NCBI RefSeq assembly: GCF_008831285.2
Contig: NC_045140.1
Coordinates: 19,404,370 to 19,468,369 of the forward strand
Length of the DNA stretch: 64,000 nt
From: Nymphaea colorata
Lineage: Eukaryota > Streptophyta > Magnoliopsida > Nymphaeales > Nymphaeaceae
Reading direction: 5' to 3'
Positions 1 through 13,033 of this stretch are shown piece after piece. Under the pieces are notes generated by a model that saw nothing but the letters and a program-made list of their open reading frames with translations, was not told the origin of the DNA and did no database searches. The position numbers were made by a program, and so were the translations under genes. Every line of letters starts with the position of its first letter. Positions within the stretch are counted from its first letter, which is position 1.

Positions 1-3000
1 GCAGGCCCCAATTGAAGTGCCTGTTTCTTCTGACAGGTTTTGTTTGTTGACTAAAGATCATGCTATACATCTGCCTTCTCCTTTCGAGAATCAAGGGAAT
101 TATGTGATAAGGTCAGTCTCATTGTTATTTTAGCAGAAAGTTTGAATGGCTTCTTGTTTCTTTTTCAATATGAAGGTGCTTTCGACCTTTCGTTTTTCCT
201 CGTTGATTAATTGAATGGTTGTGATAGCTAATACCTGTGGTTTTTTGGTATTATATGGTTGCATGTTGGTCTAATGTATCACCTGGAGATGTCAATTTTG
301 AGATTCTGATTTTTTGTGAACCCATTTTTCAAATTTTTGCTCTGCATACTGTAAACTGTTTTCTCTCGTTTATTTTAGGTTTTAACAATGATGCTAAATT
401 GTGATTTTAATTTATGAATCAGTTTGAGTCAGTTTGTGCACTGGTTGGGAAAGAAAGCCGAAGATTTGGGCGTTGAGATATATCCAGGTTTTGCTGCAAG
501 TGAGGTACTTATGTAACTCGTAGGTGCTAAAACGACCTTTTTTTGTTTGTTCATATTTATACTTTTCTTTTGCTTTTTTTCTTTGCTTAAGGTTTTATAT
601 GATGAATGTCATAATGTTGTTGGAGTTGGAACTAAGGATATGGGTGTGGCCAAAGATGGTTCCAAAAAGGAAAATTTTCAGCGTGGTGTGGAATTGAAAG
701 GTTGGTGCTCATTAGGCTTCCATACATTTCTTTGGTTTCATGTTTTTTACTGTCTATATATTTGGCAAGGAGCTATTTTGATCGCAAGCCATCTGCTGAG
801 AAATGCTTTTGAAATGATAGTGTATTTAGTTTTTGGTGGTATTTTTCTTTTGATATCCATGTCTAAATTTTGCCATAATTAGACGGTTGTCAAATATGCT
901 TTCTTAAAGTAATTTTTATTGTTATTTTCCTCATCTCATATTGATGCTGATTGTGTGGTGACATAGTAGATTGATAATCTACTATATGCTATCGTGTTAT
1001 TCTTGGGAATTCCCTTAATCTTGTCTGTGCAAGAAGCAAGCACCAAACAATTGCTTCCTCCATTGAAATTGAATCTGGAAAGATGACATCTCTAACAGTT
1101 GTCGTCGAGGCATCCACTAATGGATGTTGTAACTAATCTGAACCAATTTATATTGCTCTGTGTTATTGAGAGTTTGCTGACATTGGCAACAGATATGCAT
1201 TTCGTGGAAGTGCGAAGCATTTTTAGATGGATCAACCAATATGTTACACGAAGATCTTTGAGGAGTTGCATCTTACCAATCCTTCTCTCGTAATATCATA
1301 TTGCTGACTTCAAAAGATCACTTTTTTCTTGATCATTTCACTTTGTACTCCACTCTCTCAGTCTTTCCACCTTGAATCTGGGGAAGTCTGTTGCGTTAAA
1401 AGAAATTCTAATTGCATCTTGGTATTGTTTTTTATATAGGGCATAGAAGCAATATTTTGTCTTTTATCATTTCTATGGAGATCATTGCTTGAGTAGTAAG
1501 TCCTAAAATTGAAAAATGAAACTAATAAGGGGAATGCTAGGAAATAATATGTGGTCTCAAAAACTTTATAAAAAAAAAATGAAAAAATTTTAAGACATAA
1601 AAGAAACAACAAAGAACCCATATACTTAAATAGTTAAATATATAAAATGAGTTTTCTTCTTTTCCAAGAAGCTTGAGTTAATTTTCTATTTATTCTTGAT
1701 TGTCATCTTCTTTTTGATATCTTCAAAATATCGAGTGACATCATTGGCTGATTGTCAAATGTTGGTGACATCGGGAACCCAGATGCTCTCAGATTTTGGG
1801 AATATTGGTTACTGGGGCTTCTATATTCTTTTAAATACTTGTGGCATTTTCATGTGCTCAAAGGTTGAATTTGGCCTTTGCCACGTTATTTTGTTGGATT
1901 TCTTCTAGACGGTATATAGTGATGTATTAGTGTGTTGGTGCAGTTGGACTGGGGTTTGGCATTTTTTAAGTTCTTTCAAAGTAAGCATTTTTTTGTCTGT
2001 TAAGAAGAGATATTTTCTCTGCTTAACCTTTAGTAGAACTTTATAGCTATAATGTTTCTCCCAACTTTAGCAAAGTTAGCTGGGCAGTCACTGTTAGAAT
2101 CAGTCTCCTTGTAACTGTTCATATACAATGACCTTTGTTTATTTTTCTTATTTCCAAAGGCTAATGTGCTCACTTCAGCTAAGCATAAGCCATATATAGA
2201 AACATGTGCTATAAATGTCATAGATGCGTTTTCTATTAAAATCCTGATGTGTTCGTGGAGCTGGCTTAATTGATAATGTTCTGTCTGTTTCATGAATCAT
2301 GCTTTGCATTTTCAAGAATATGTTTGGGTATCCATTTTCTTGGCTAAAAGAGCTTTTTTTAGTAGTTAATTCATTTTTTCCTGTTTGTGGTTGATTGATC
2401 TCCAGTCAGTCTATTGCTTTTCTCTTTGTTCCTTTTTTCCCTCTGTTTGATGTCTTCCTGGTCTAATTATGGAGAACAAATCCTGTCTATTTTGCTTTTC
2501 TGAATGGTGTAGGACGTATAACATTGCTTGCTGAAGGATGCAGAGGTTCATTGTCTGAGGTAAGTGAACTGGTCATGCATTTGTCGGTTTAAAATTGCTG
2601 AGGAATTTCGGATGTTGCTACTTTACCATGAATTAGTTTGTTGAAATTTCCTCTTGTGTGGTGCTAGTAGAAAGTAATAAGGGATCACAAACTGCGTGAT
2701 AAGCAGAATGCGCAGCATCCGACTTATGCTTTGGGCATCAAAGAGGTAACATAACATGTATCTTGTTTCTTTGCATGTACCTGCTTAAATTCAAGGTGAT
2801 AGTTTTGTACATGTTAGCTCAAAGTTATTTCATGGCTGGGCAGATGTAGCAACTTCTTTTTCTAGGCGACCAGACAAACACCTTTTTAATTTTTTTTTGT
2901 CTTTAGTGATGGATTTTTATAGTGGCAAATTTTATCTATCTCCCCCATTGACTGGAAAATGTTTTCTAGGTCTGGGAAATTGATGAAGAAAGGCATTCGC

Positions 3001-6000
3001 CTGGATCTGTTCTTCACACTGTAGGTTGGCCGTTGGATCACAAGACATATGGGGGTTCATTCCTGTATCACATGAAAGACAGGCAGGCATGTTCCTCTTT
3101 CCCTTTCCCCTCCTAATTTAGCATTAAAACAATAAAAAATGATGTGGAAAGAACTGAATATGTGTTATGCAGCTTTTTTAAAATGATTAGAAATGAATCT
3201 GTTTTACATATTTTTTATGTGAATTCATGTTGAATCGAATCTATCAATCTATCTATTATCCATGAATATTTGTTATGTGTTTTCTAAAATATCTTGTTTA
3301 GAAACTTAAAATCATGTCTGTATTTTGTGGTTATTATGAAGTTTTTTTTATTAAATGGTTGTAGTGTATTTTTTTTTTATTTGACTTGTTTGTTCTGTGT
3401 GGCACAGACCGTGGGTTGCTTCTCAATTAAATAAGCACATAGGTACAATCAATAGATACATGAGTTAAAAGCAAAGAAACAAACAGATAAAATAAAGTGT
3501 CTCTTATCGGCTCTACAGCACATCTCTCATCATCATAACAAATTTGACGTCTTGAAGTAATTTATTATACACCCAGTTTGGTTCAGGTCCAAATCCAAAT
3601 CCAGGTCCAAATCCAACTCCAGGTTCAATCTGAAGTGATCTGATCTGTGCACATTCTGTCCGGTTGTTACTTATGATCTCTCAATGTGCACATATTTGCT
3701 TGCACACTGCAACCCTTTTCTGGACAACGAGGGGTCTGTGACCATTTAGATGCTGAATGGTGTTGCTCGCTTTACTATAAATATTCCTAGTTCTGAGTTC
3801 TTTTATTCTCTTCATCATTGAGATCCATATATACACTTCAGGAAGCAATATAAATAGCTGACTGCTGACATTATGTACAATACTTTGAAAACTTCTGCTA
3901 TGACCTCTAGTTAATACTTTTATATCTGTATAATGCACTGAAAGCTTTCTGGCACGTTAATTAAGAGTCCGACTTGTTAATGCATGTGTATGCAGGTCTC
4001 GATTGGACTGGTTGTTGCTTTAGACTATAAGAATCCTTTCTTGAGTCCATTTGAAGAATTTCAGGTACTGTTTTTAAGCTGCCCTTCCTTCTTTCCACTT
4101 CTTGAGAAGCCAACCATCCCTATTTCTTTATACCCCTACTGGGATCTTTTATTCTGAGCTGCTTTGATCAAAACAGAGCTTACAAATGTCATTTACATGC
4201 ATATAGTTAATGAAACCAGTCATTCACTCACTAGAATCACCTCATGTGCAGGAGCTCCAAGCAACTAAGAAAGTCAGTAGCTGAATGTCTTTCATACCAA
4301 ATGATTTTTTGTTTGTGTAATGGCACAATGTGATTTAGATGATTCCTATCAAACCAATTAAGCTCAATCATCCATATGATCTGTTTTGATCAAACAACTT
4401 GCACCAATGAGTTCATAAGAGGGAGTATGAAGATTGGGATCAAAATAGGCATGACAATATTGTACATTCATTTATATAATTTTTTTTTTCAGACTTATTT
4501 GTGGCATGTGGAAGTGCTTTCTTGAGAAGTCTTTAGTTCGAGCTAATGATTTCTTGTTCTCATATCTTGATTCTTATATTTTTATTTATAGATTTTGAGT
4601 TAGGCTTGAAACAGTTGCTTGCTTTACTTCCATGGAAGTCTCTAGTCGCACTGGACTGCTGACTAATATATCATCGATGCTAATTGAGTTGCTTTACCAA
4701 TACTATTGCTGGACTAAAAGTTTTACAACTGAAAGATGACATGACAAATGCCAATTTCATGCATGTGGAGTATTTTAGCAGCACTTCCTGTTCCCATTAC
4801 CTCATTTTGGTGGTGATAATTCTTGTTATGAAATGGATTTGAGGAATCAGATACTATTCATATATTGATGTTTTGCGGTTCTTTTCTACTTCTTTTTTAT
4901 TTTGTTGAGTATCTACTATGGGTAGTGGATTTTTAATGTAGCATTACTTTGCATTCATCTGTCAGAGCACCTTTTGTTGGTTTGCTTTTCTCATTCTAAA
5001 TGTCTTTTTACTCCTTAGAAACTAAAGCAACATCCTTCTATCCGACCTTTATTAGAAGGTGGAACTGTTCTTCAGTATGGTGCTCGGACCTTAAATGAAG
5101 GCGGATTCCAGGTGCATGACATTGATTCCAATCCATCATCCTGTCCATTTTTTGTCTTATAGAAAAATTTGATACTAGCCTAAAAATTTCAGTCGGTTCC
5201 TTACCCTGTTTTCCCTGGAGGAGCACTTATCGGATGCTCAGCTGGCTTCTTAAATGTTCCTAAAATAAAGGGAACACATACTGCCATGAAATCAGGTGGT
5301 GTACATGTACTTGCATTATTAAACTGATCTTGGTTGCTTTGTTCAGCATGTAGATATTTAATACATGCAATTTCGTTATAAATCCAAAGCTTTTTATATG
5401 TTTTGTTTCTGCTCTCAGCTCTTAGATGCATGGATAACAAACTAGGGTGAGTAATCAGTTGACTCGCCAGAATTGGCTCAGTTCAAGTCCTAATAGGGGG
5501 GAAATATTTTACACTTCATTTTGACCAAGTTCAAACCCATCCAAGTCAACACTTGAGTCGGCAAAGTCAACTATAACATGGCCATGCCTGTCGAGTTTAT
5601 CATTGGCTCCTTCAATCTAGCTATTCTAATTTAATAATCTTTGTCTTATAGTTTTTAGTTTGGCTTATGCGCATATGTAACAAAGCACATGCCTTATATG
5701 TTATATATTAAAATTGTATGTAATAAAATATTTATAGGTTAATATTTGACCTTTTTACATTACGAAGCATAAATTTATCATGTTCCTTTATCATGTAAAC
5801 AAGAAATTTGACTCTCCCCAGCCTCTAAGTTGACTTATCCAAATCACCCGATTTCACATTGACCAACTCGACATCATCTCCAGTATTGCAAATGCAAACC
5901 TTGCTTATATGCATTATATCTTCAACTTATTTCCTTGAAAATGGTGGCAAATCTTTTCCTTTTGCTATTCTTTGGAGAAGGGCGGAGCATCTAAATGTGC

Positions 6001-9000
6001 TGAACATGAACTGGTAGAAAGAGTCGATGCTTAAGGCAATGCTTAAAACTGATGACATAGTTAACTCATTCACAGTCAACTCAGTGAACAAGCTTTGTTC
6101 TCTACATAACTGTTGGTGTAGAGTTTGATATATAGTGCTGTTATGGTGAGCCAAGCACTGTCCTGTGCACATTCAGTTCTCTGTCTTTAAAGCAGCAACG
6201 TCCTGCAGTTCTCTAGAGATCACCACAACTTGACAATTTGTCCATTTGACAGTCCTTCATGATTAAATTAAATTTTAGAATGTAGTCATCTTTATTAGTT
6301 TTTTTTTCTTTGTCTTGCTATGATGCCCCCTAAAAAACTGAAAGCTCTTGACCTCCAATCTGGACAGATTTTCTCTCTTTCTGCCTTCTTTCTTTCTAAA
6401 TGTGCTGCAGTATGCTGTTTCCCAAAAGCCATGGTAATTGTTTTATTCTGCATTTCTCAGCTGCATTTATTAAGTAAATAGTTTAGAATTTATTCTAATT
6501 GTACATTGGTATTTTATGCCTTTGACTGTACTTTTCCATCTACGACTTTTGTCCATTTCACAACATTTTATTCTAAGATTATAAAATTGATTATTCCTTT
6601 CATTTGAAATTTGAAATTTGTCTGTTTCTCTATCTGCAGGAATGCTTGCAGCAGAAGCAGCTTTTAGTACTCTCACTGATGGAACTGATATGAAACTGTA
6701 CTGGGATAATTTGAAGAAATCTTGGATCTGGAAAGAACTATATGCTGCGAGGAATTATCGCCCAGTGAGTAACTCTAATGCTCAATCTTTATCCTTGGGA
6801 ATTTATCATGCCATCTTTAGTTTAAAATACTATTAAATAGGTTTGAAGTGCAACATGACGTTATAGATCAAGACATGCAAACTATTCTCCTTTTTCTTCA
6901 TAGGCATTCAAGCGTGGCATGATTCCTGGACTGGCCATTTCTGCCTTGGAACAGTAAGCCCGCGTTTCTTTTGGCTCTTTTCTGGTTTCCTCCTTTCCCT
7001 TCTCATGACTTCTTTTTACACCTTAAATGTCCATATTTGTTATGTTATTACATTAATTTCTTGTTGGCGCTTTTGCTTGTACCAGTTATGTTTTCAAGGG
7101 ACATTTGCCTCTCACATTGAAGCATGGAAAACCAGATCATGAAGCCATCGAGGTAAGAAGTGGTTGATTTCATATTGTCATTGACACTTTCCTGGCTTCC
7201 ATTTTCTTGATGTACGACCATCTGCCATATTTGCAGCCTGCTGCTTCGCATTCGCCAATTGTCTATGCAAAGCCAGATGGCATGGTGTCATTTGATGTTC
7301 TCACATCTCTGTACAGGTTCCATATCTTCTTATTTGATCTGTATGATGTTAATTGTTACAAGACTTTCTTATGATTTTATATGCACTTTATGTGTGTGAT
7401 ACTCGATTGAATAACATAGCAGACTTAAAGTTGCATATGGGGCCTCTTATAGGTATTTATTTTCGTTGGTAACTTGAAAAGTCAAAGTATAATGATAAAA
7501 GAAGTGAAAGAAAGAACAGGACCAGACCATACTGACTAAATCAAGAACAGGTCAGTAAACTTTGTTGGTATTTGACCTTACTATTCCAATCTAGGGTTAT
7601 CTATCATTCAAATAACACAAAAAATTCAAAATTCACTTCAACACATATGCTGTTACATGAATTGCTTGCATACTCCATTTACATTTTGGATATGTCATTT
7701 TCTGCAATGACTACCATCTGTGTGCCTTAGGATGAACTTGGGAAGAATGGCCTGTGGTAGGAGCTTGTGCGTGCATAAGTGCAAAGCTAGAGTCCTTTGT
7801 CTGATTGTTCCTTTATTCTCCACATCAAAGTAACAAACTTTTTTAATTTAGACTAGTAAAATTGGGGGCAATTGTACATATAGTCTTTTGTTTTCCCCTT
7901 CCCTCGTCTTATGACAATGTAGACTGAAAGCAATTGTTGTCAAAACAGCTGGTTTTCTCGGTATAGTGCAGTGTCTCATGGATGGAGATTTTCGATTTAA
8001 ATTGTCCTTCTGGTTGTAGATGTCTGTCTAGTTTATCCTTTTATTGCTGCGGTAGGTTACTTTTCTGGTTCGTGCCTAATACTTTATTTCATTGCTTATT
8101 GATGTGATGTCCTTATGTAGGAGCAACACTAATCATGAGCACGACCAGCCTGTTCACCTTCACCTGAAGGATCCAACAGTACCTGAGCTAATAAATTTGC
8201 CACAATATGCTGGACCAGAATCACGATACTGCCCTGCTCGTGTTTATGAGTAAGGAAAACTACTTGCATTCTGTTACTTAAGTTCTGAAGCAGATGACTT
8301 CCATTCCTGTTTCATTTTTCCTTTTCCCTTTTCCCTTTGGGCGTAGGTGGGTGTGTACCCCATGTGTACGAATGTGTGAGTGTATGACTGCACATGCATG
8401 TTGTGCATGCATGTTTTGATGGATGCATGGAAGCAGGGATGTGTCTGTCTGCAGGCATGTGTACGTGTATACATGTGAATTCCATAGCATTTCACTTCTA
8501 CTGCCTCATTACTGGATACATGTGAATTCCAGAGTAATTCACTTTTACTGCCTCATCAGTCATTACTGGGATCTTCAATGTGAAAATCTTAAGCCACATT
8601 ATGCTTTGTATTAACTTGTTAGTTGGGATACTGCTTTGACTTGTTCATTGTGGTAAGTTGGTCAAATTTCCTGGTTAGAAGAACTAAGAAGCATATGATG
8701 CCTGAACCAAGATGTTCATGCTTATTTTATTTTTTTCTGCTTCTGATCTATTAGGTGTAATTATTTTGATAATGAATAGGTATATAGCGGATGATGCCGG
8801 AAAATTGAAACTGCACATGAATGCTCAGAATTGTCTTCATTGCAAGGTATGCATTTAGTGAAAAATAAGCTCTTCACCCAACTAGTCCTTCATTAATCTT
8901 GGATCAGGTTACCACTGCACACATGTTGCAAAATTTGTTGGTTACATGCTGTGAGGCCCAGAGGTTTTATTTCGCAGAGTTTTATTTCTGTTATTTCCTG

Positions 9001-11107
9001 TTTCTGTGTTTTCAGCTTAGTATTTCTTTTATGTAACGGGTCGGGTCCAGTTAGGCTTTTCTTAACCCAACCCATCACGTTATGTATTTAAGCACGATTA
9101 AGGGATTTAAACCCTAATGAAGAATATTACATTTCTTGAGAGAAGCTAGGCTTCGTGTGTTTTGGGAAGTTAAGACAGAGTTAGGCGCAGGGCAGATCGT
9201 TAGCTGTGAAGAGGCTAACACATGCCTATCTATTTACAATAATATTTACAAAATTTAGCTGGCTACTTTTGGGCCTTCGCTTGATTCTGTCAACTGCAGT
9301 TCCCCTCTAGAATTGCTGAGTCCCAGATCCATAATTTGTCTTGCCAAATGGGATATGGCATGTAATGTTAATATCTTCTGTGTGTGCCTGCATCCTTTTC
9401 TTCTTTTGAAGGTATATTGCTTGAGTAGATCATCAAGATTCCACTTTTCCTGCCATCTGCATGAAAACTTCTCATTCAATGTCTTTCATCAGCAAACACA
9501 GGTTTGAACTCTCAATGTAGGTCCTTAAGCTAATGAGGAGAGACTGCTTCATCATTCTAAATGGAAGTGGTTGACCTTTTACTTTTGGCTTGCATTCTTC
9601 CATTTCAGATATAGTTGGCTGTGCCTGAATTGGACCCAAGATGATTGGTGCAGCTCAGCCAGCAAATAGTTTTATTTCAATTTTCAAATCATTGTGCCAT
9701 TTGCATCCGTTTTAAATGTGGGGTCTGTGCTGGGCCCTTTAAGGAGCTCTCTGCACCCGTCACACCTGCATCAGGTGCTGGTGCTGCATCCTTGTCTACA
9801 GCTACACCCTTGTGACGCAGATAACGGGTCATCCTAATGAGCATCCATAGGTGTTCCAGAAAAGGAGATTTTCCATTGTTGCTAACTTGTTGTGAACTAA
9901 CTTATATAACAACGTTGTTCATCTAGCCAAAATCCAAGTAATTAGTACCTTCATAAGGATGGGAGACTTATTCTGCTAATCTGATGTCACTTCAGTTAAA
10001 GTTCAACTGGCAGAAATTGGTTAACGACCCTTCGGAAAAAGTATGCTAACAAGTGATACCCTTTAGGATCTGCAGTCACTACCAACTTTTCTGTCAATCT
10101 GGGTGCTAATTAAACAGCCCTGATTTACTTTAGTACTTGTCTGATGTAAAGCTCAAGATGGATTTCGTGAGATGGCAATTTAGATGCATCAATGGTAATG
10201 CATCCTGCTTATTAAAATAACATGGAAAATGTACACCTGGTTACAGAGATGTGCCTACATTGCCAAGATCTCACCCCCTTCTTCCACGCATGCTTCCATC
10301 GAGGTGTGCTGATCTATTGGTGGTATAAAATGTTATAATGGCCAAAGTTCTACCACGCAAGAATTCTTAGAAGGAAGAGGGGGCGAGGGATAACTCTTGG
10401 GAAACACTTTAGGCATCTGACTCTCCTTGTTGAGCGACGGACATGTACTCAAAGCATTATCCTTTTCAAAGTGAATTCATTTATTTCTCCCATATTTTGA
10501 ATCTTGGTTTAATTGAAACTTTTGTCCGTGCAATGAGAATACATCCTTAGTACTTGAAATGCCCTATGGATAATCATTCCTATGATGCAGAATAGCTGCA
10601 TATTTGCTACTTTTAACTGTTATTCATTTCTTGCTACAATAAACGGCTACTGCTGCGGACTGATTGTTCATGGACTGAACAAAAATCTAGGACATCTGTT
10701 TTTAACGATAAAATGACACAAGCAAGATGATTTTGCATGTCAGGAAGCCTATAAGTAGATATAAGGTGCTTACAAACTAAAGGAACATGGATAATCTTCA
10801 ATCTTCCATTCTAAATCTGTATATAGGTCCCCTCTATATTGTAGTGCTTTGTGACATCATAGCAAATTTGCAGGAATAGTTTTTGGTATATTTGTTTCTC
10901 CAAATTTATGTTTTTTTATTTAAACTCTATTCATTCCGTTCATGTATGGGTGTGTTTTGCATTGTGCATATTACCATGCTTTGTTCTAATTCACCTCTCT
11001 CTCTCCTCCTCCCTCCCTCTCAGGCATGTGATATCAAGGACCCAAAGCAGAATATCGAGTGGACCGTCCCAGAAGGAGGTGGTGGCCCTGGATACACGTT
11101 AATGTGA
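1..11107 (+). CDS. ETFQO: Electron transfer flavoprotein-ubiquinone oxidoreductase, mitochondrial (3' part)
   Basis: Inner-membrane iron-sulfur flavoprotein that passes electrons from reduced ETF to ubiquinone; in plants it serves branched-chain amino acid, lysine and phytol breakdown. Sixteen exons join in frame: 5-111 (AG at 3-4 could be the acceptor), 423-504, 592-700, 2513-2559, 2671-2745, 2970-3086, 3996-4064, 5019-5111, 5193-5295, 6640-6764, 6904-6953, 7086-7152, 7237-7316, 8121-8249, 8780-8846, 11024-11107. They give about 467 residues, so roughly 165 N-terminal residues (transit peptide and the first FAD-binding motif) lie left of the window. Visible family landmarks are [25 protein letters not shown], the quinone-region stretch [18 protein letters not shown], and the C-terminal 4Fe-4S ligands (Cys in RYCPARVYE, then CLHCKAC). 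The C terminus [12 protein letters not shown] is typical of plant ETFQO. All introns are GT-AG except 3087-3995, which begins with GC. No disruption is seen. Confidence 0.96.
3087..3995 (+). other. GC-AG intron of ETFQO
   Basis: The exon ending HMKDRQ closes at 3086 with CAG, and the next bases are GCATGT. The following exon, [11 protein letters not shown], starts after TGCAG at 3995. The conserved protein reads DRQV across the junction in phase 0, so the donor must be GC rather than GT. GC donors are a known minority class of U2 introns and usually have a strong AG just before them, as here. Confidence 0.85.
8471..8570. repeat. Two-copy tandem repeat, period 47, after a GT-rich tract
   Basis: In the intron after ETFQO exon 14, the units starting at 8471 and 8518 both begin ACATGTGAATTCCA and continue through a near-identical TTCACTT..TACTGCCTCAT segment. 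The stretch before them (8345-8475) is rich in alternating GT/CA, with repeated GCATGCATG and GTGTAC words. No coding sense is seen. Confidence 0.75.
8950..9220. mobile_element. Solo LTR of an LTR retrotransposon (271 bp)
   Basis: The element starts TGTGAG and ends CTAACA, giving TG...CA ends with near-matching inverted termini. It is flanked on both sides by CATGC (8945-8949 and 9221-9225), a 5-bp target-site duplication as made by retroviral-type integrases. Inside, TATTTAAG near 9086 looks like a promoter TATA, followed by CCTAATGAAGAATATTACAT, a common R-region style. No internal gag-pol DNA or second LTR is present, so unequal recombination has left a solo LTR. It lies in the 2.2-kb last intron of ETFQO. 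The superfamily cannot be assigned from this. Confidence 0.82.
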
Positions 11108-11488
11108 TTTCTCTGTAAAGTGTTTATGAATTGATTGAAACTATTTAAAAATGGAAATCTGATTAGTGTCTTTATGTGATGATGCTTCCACTTTGAATTG
11201 GTATTCTCTGATGGCCACGTACCTCTCTAAATGTCTTTTGGCGGATTTGCAGCCTGATGAATGTGCCAAACCCATCAATGTGCATAATCTCTTCTCCTCT
11301 CTCCCTCTCTCTCCGTCTCCCTCTCTCTCGCACCTTCCTTCCCTCTCTCTCCGCGATTGCCGTTATTGGTCCGTCCAGGTTTAATAAGTTTGGGAATTTG
11401 TTATTTCTCGACGATGTACAACCATACATATTAATCTCCACATTAATACGTGCATGTAACTTATGCAACTGAAATCAATAATAGCGAC

Positions 11489-11515
11489 AGAATCCTTTCT
11501 TGAGTCCATTTGAAG
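11489..11515 (+). repeat. 27-bp copy of an ETFQO exon 7 segment
   Basis: Bases 11489-11515 equal 4030-4056 at all 27 positions; the copied piece encodes about NPFLSPFE. The bases on either side differ at once. It lies about 380 bp after the ETFQO stop codon in the same orientation. It has no splice sites of its own, so it is a copied fragment rather than a used exon. Confidence 0.85.
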
Positions 11516-12681
11516 GACCATTTGATCACCCCTGCCTGGCATGAACCTGCTTCTTGTGAGAAGGCACATTTGATCACCTTAAACATGACCAAATGAAAAA
11601 CACAAATCATGCAGTTGAACTTTGTCCACAATGACTTGACCCAAAACTGACTTCAATATCAAATTTGTTAGTTCTTAAAGAGACCTGTAGCTAACTTCAG
11701 TCAGCACCGGAAGGCCTACGAACACATAATAATAAGAATCTAAGGCACATAAAATCACATAATATTAGGACCTGTAGCTAATTTGTTAGTTCTAATATGT
11801 TTGACAGGTAGAACATAGTGTTTCTATCAACATGTTTCAGCTAGTGTTTTATGAATTTGTTCCAATTTTTATAAAAGATTTATGAAACATTTATAGCTGC
11901 CAAAAGACACAAAAGGTTTGAAGGACCAGAAAATAAAAATTTTAGCATTTAAAAATCTTGGAAAAAATACGAAATGCCGGCAAATAACATACCACAATTA
12001 TCCTCTGAATTTAATCAAACAGCCATCCAATTTTTTTATGTAATTCTGAAGCAACCACCTCCTAACAACAAAATATTAAAATAAGTTAGATGGTAAAGGC
12101 TGCACCTGCCTGGCTGCGAACTTCTGTAGACACCAATTGAGTGATGAAATTTGTTGAGCAAATAATCATAGGAGGAAATGTCAATGGATCATATTCAAAT
12201 TGAAAAGTTTATTTACTATATCTAATTTCTTAGGTATTCACATGTTTGAGTTCATGTTGGGATTCAAACACGAACGAGAAAAAGTCTATGGTATATCAAA
12301 ATTGATTTTTAACTTCACAATTCGAATTCGAATTTTATTTTCAGCCAAATCTAAAACTGACTTTCAAATATACAACTGAATCCGAACCACATTATGATAT
12401 GTTAAACACTGACTAGCAAAATATATGTATATATAATGTGCTTATCTGAATTGAATCAATGTGTGATGGAATATTTATTTAAATCTGAATCTGAATCTTA
12501 TCCAATGTTATTTCTTAAGATTAAATCTGATCCAATTTCTTAATCAGGTGCTAATTTTTCTTGTTATCTGAATTTTTTGAAGCGGTTCGGTGAAATATTG
12601 GATCCAAATCTGATCCATAAACATCCTCATAGATTCATAATGACAATCTTGTGTAAAAAGGGTGGCAGGGCAGGCAGGTCC

Positions 12682-12687
12682 CACGTG
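12682..12687. promoter_or_regulatory. G-box (CACGTG)
   Basis: A perfect CACGTG core within CCCACGTGTA, just upstream of the inferred 5' UTR exon of the plastid-protein gene. G-boxes bind bZIP and bHLH factors and are common in light-responsive promoters. Function here is inferred from position only. Confidence 0.45.
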
Positions 12688-12715
12688 TAGACCAGTTGCA
12701 GATGTAGATTAGGCC

Positions 12716-12879
12716 ATGCCCACCGTGCTCCGACCCGAACCAAACCCAAAGACTGACCGCTCCTTTCCCCCTGCTCGGTCGTCAGGGCGATTGAGTTTCA
12801 GGATTAGAAGAAGGGCCCATCTTTGCCGTGAGAAGGAGCTGAGGATTCTCTCTCGAGGATTCGAGCGGGAGAGACAGAG
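12716..12879 (+). other. Inferred 5' UTR exon of the 13.9-kb plastid-protein gene
   Basis: A CT- and GA-rich leader-like segment ends in ACAGAG followed by a GTACTG donor at 12880. An acceptor (TTTGCAG) before 13844 precedes the coding ATG at 13909 by 65 bases, with no ATG in between in a better context. The exon start is not determined. The leader intron (12880-13843) contains the TC and TTC microsatellite. Confidence 0.5.
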
Positions 12880-12965
12880 GTACTGTTTCTTCTGTAAACT
12901 CGAGTTTTTGCCTTTTGGTCGGATAGTTGTTGTTCGTCTTGTATGGTTTCTTTGTAGTAAGCTTC

Positions 12966-13033
12966 TTTCTCTCTTTCTCTCTCTCTCTCTCTCTTTTTTC
13001 TTCCTCTTCTTCTTCTTCTTCTTCTTCTTCTTC
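12966..13033. repeat. Compound (TC)n-(TTC)n microsatellite
   Basis: A pyrimidine run of CT repeats followed by about nine TTC units, in the leader intron. Apparent open frames on both strands across it (Ser/Leu/Phe on +, Glu/Lys/Arg on -) are products of the repeat. Confidence 0.9.

Larger units (their letters stand above)
11108..12700. other. Intergenic: ETFQO 3' flank
   Basis: AT-rich DNA between ETFQO and the next gene, with no coding exon recognised. It holds a CT-rich tract at about 11290-11352 and a 27-bp exact copy of part of ETFQO exon 7 at 11489-11515. The rest shows nothing distinct. Confidence 0.7.

Noticed and set aside
7233-7242. Similarity of the exon 13 acceptor (ATTTGCAGCCTG) to 11247-11258
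   Set aside because: Only about 12 bases match, and the word is a common acceptor pattern; not taken as a second copied exon.
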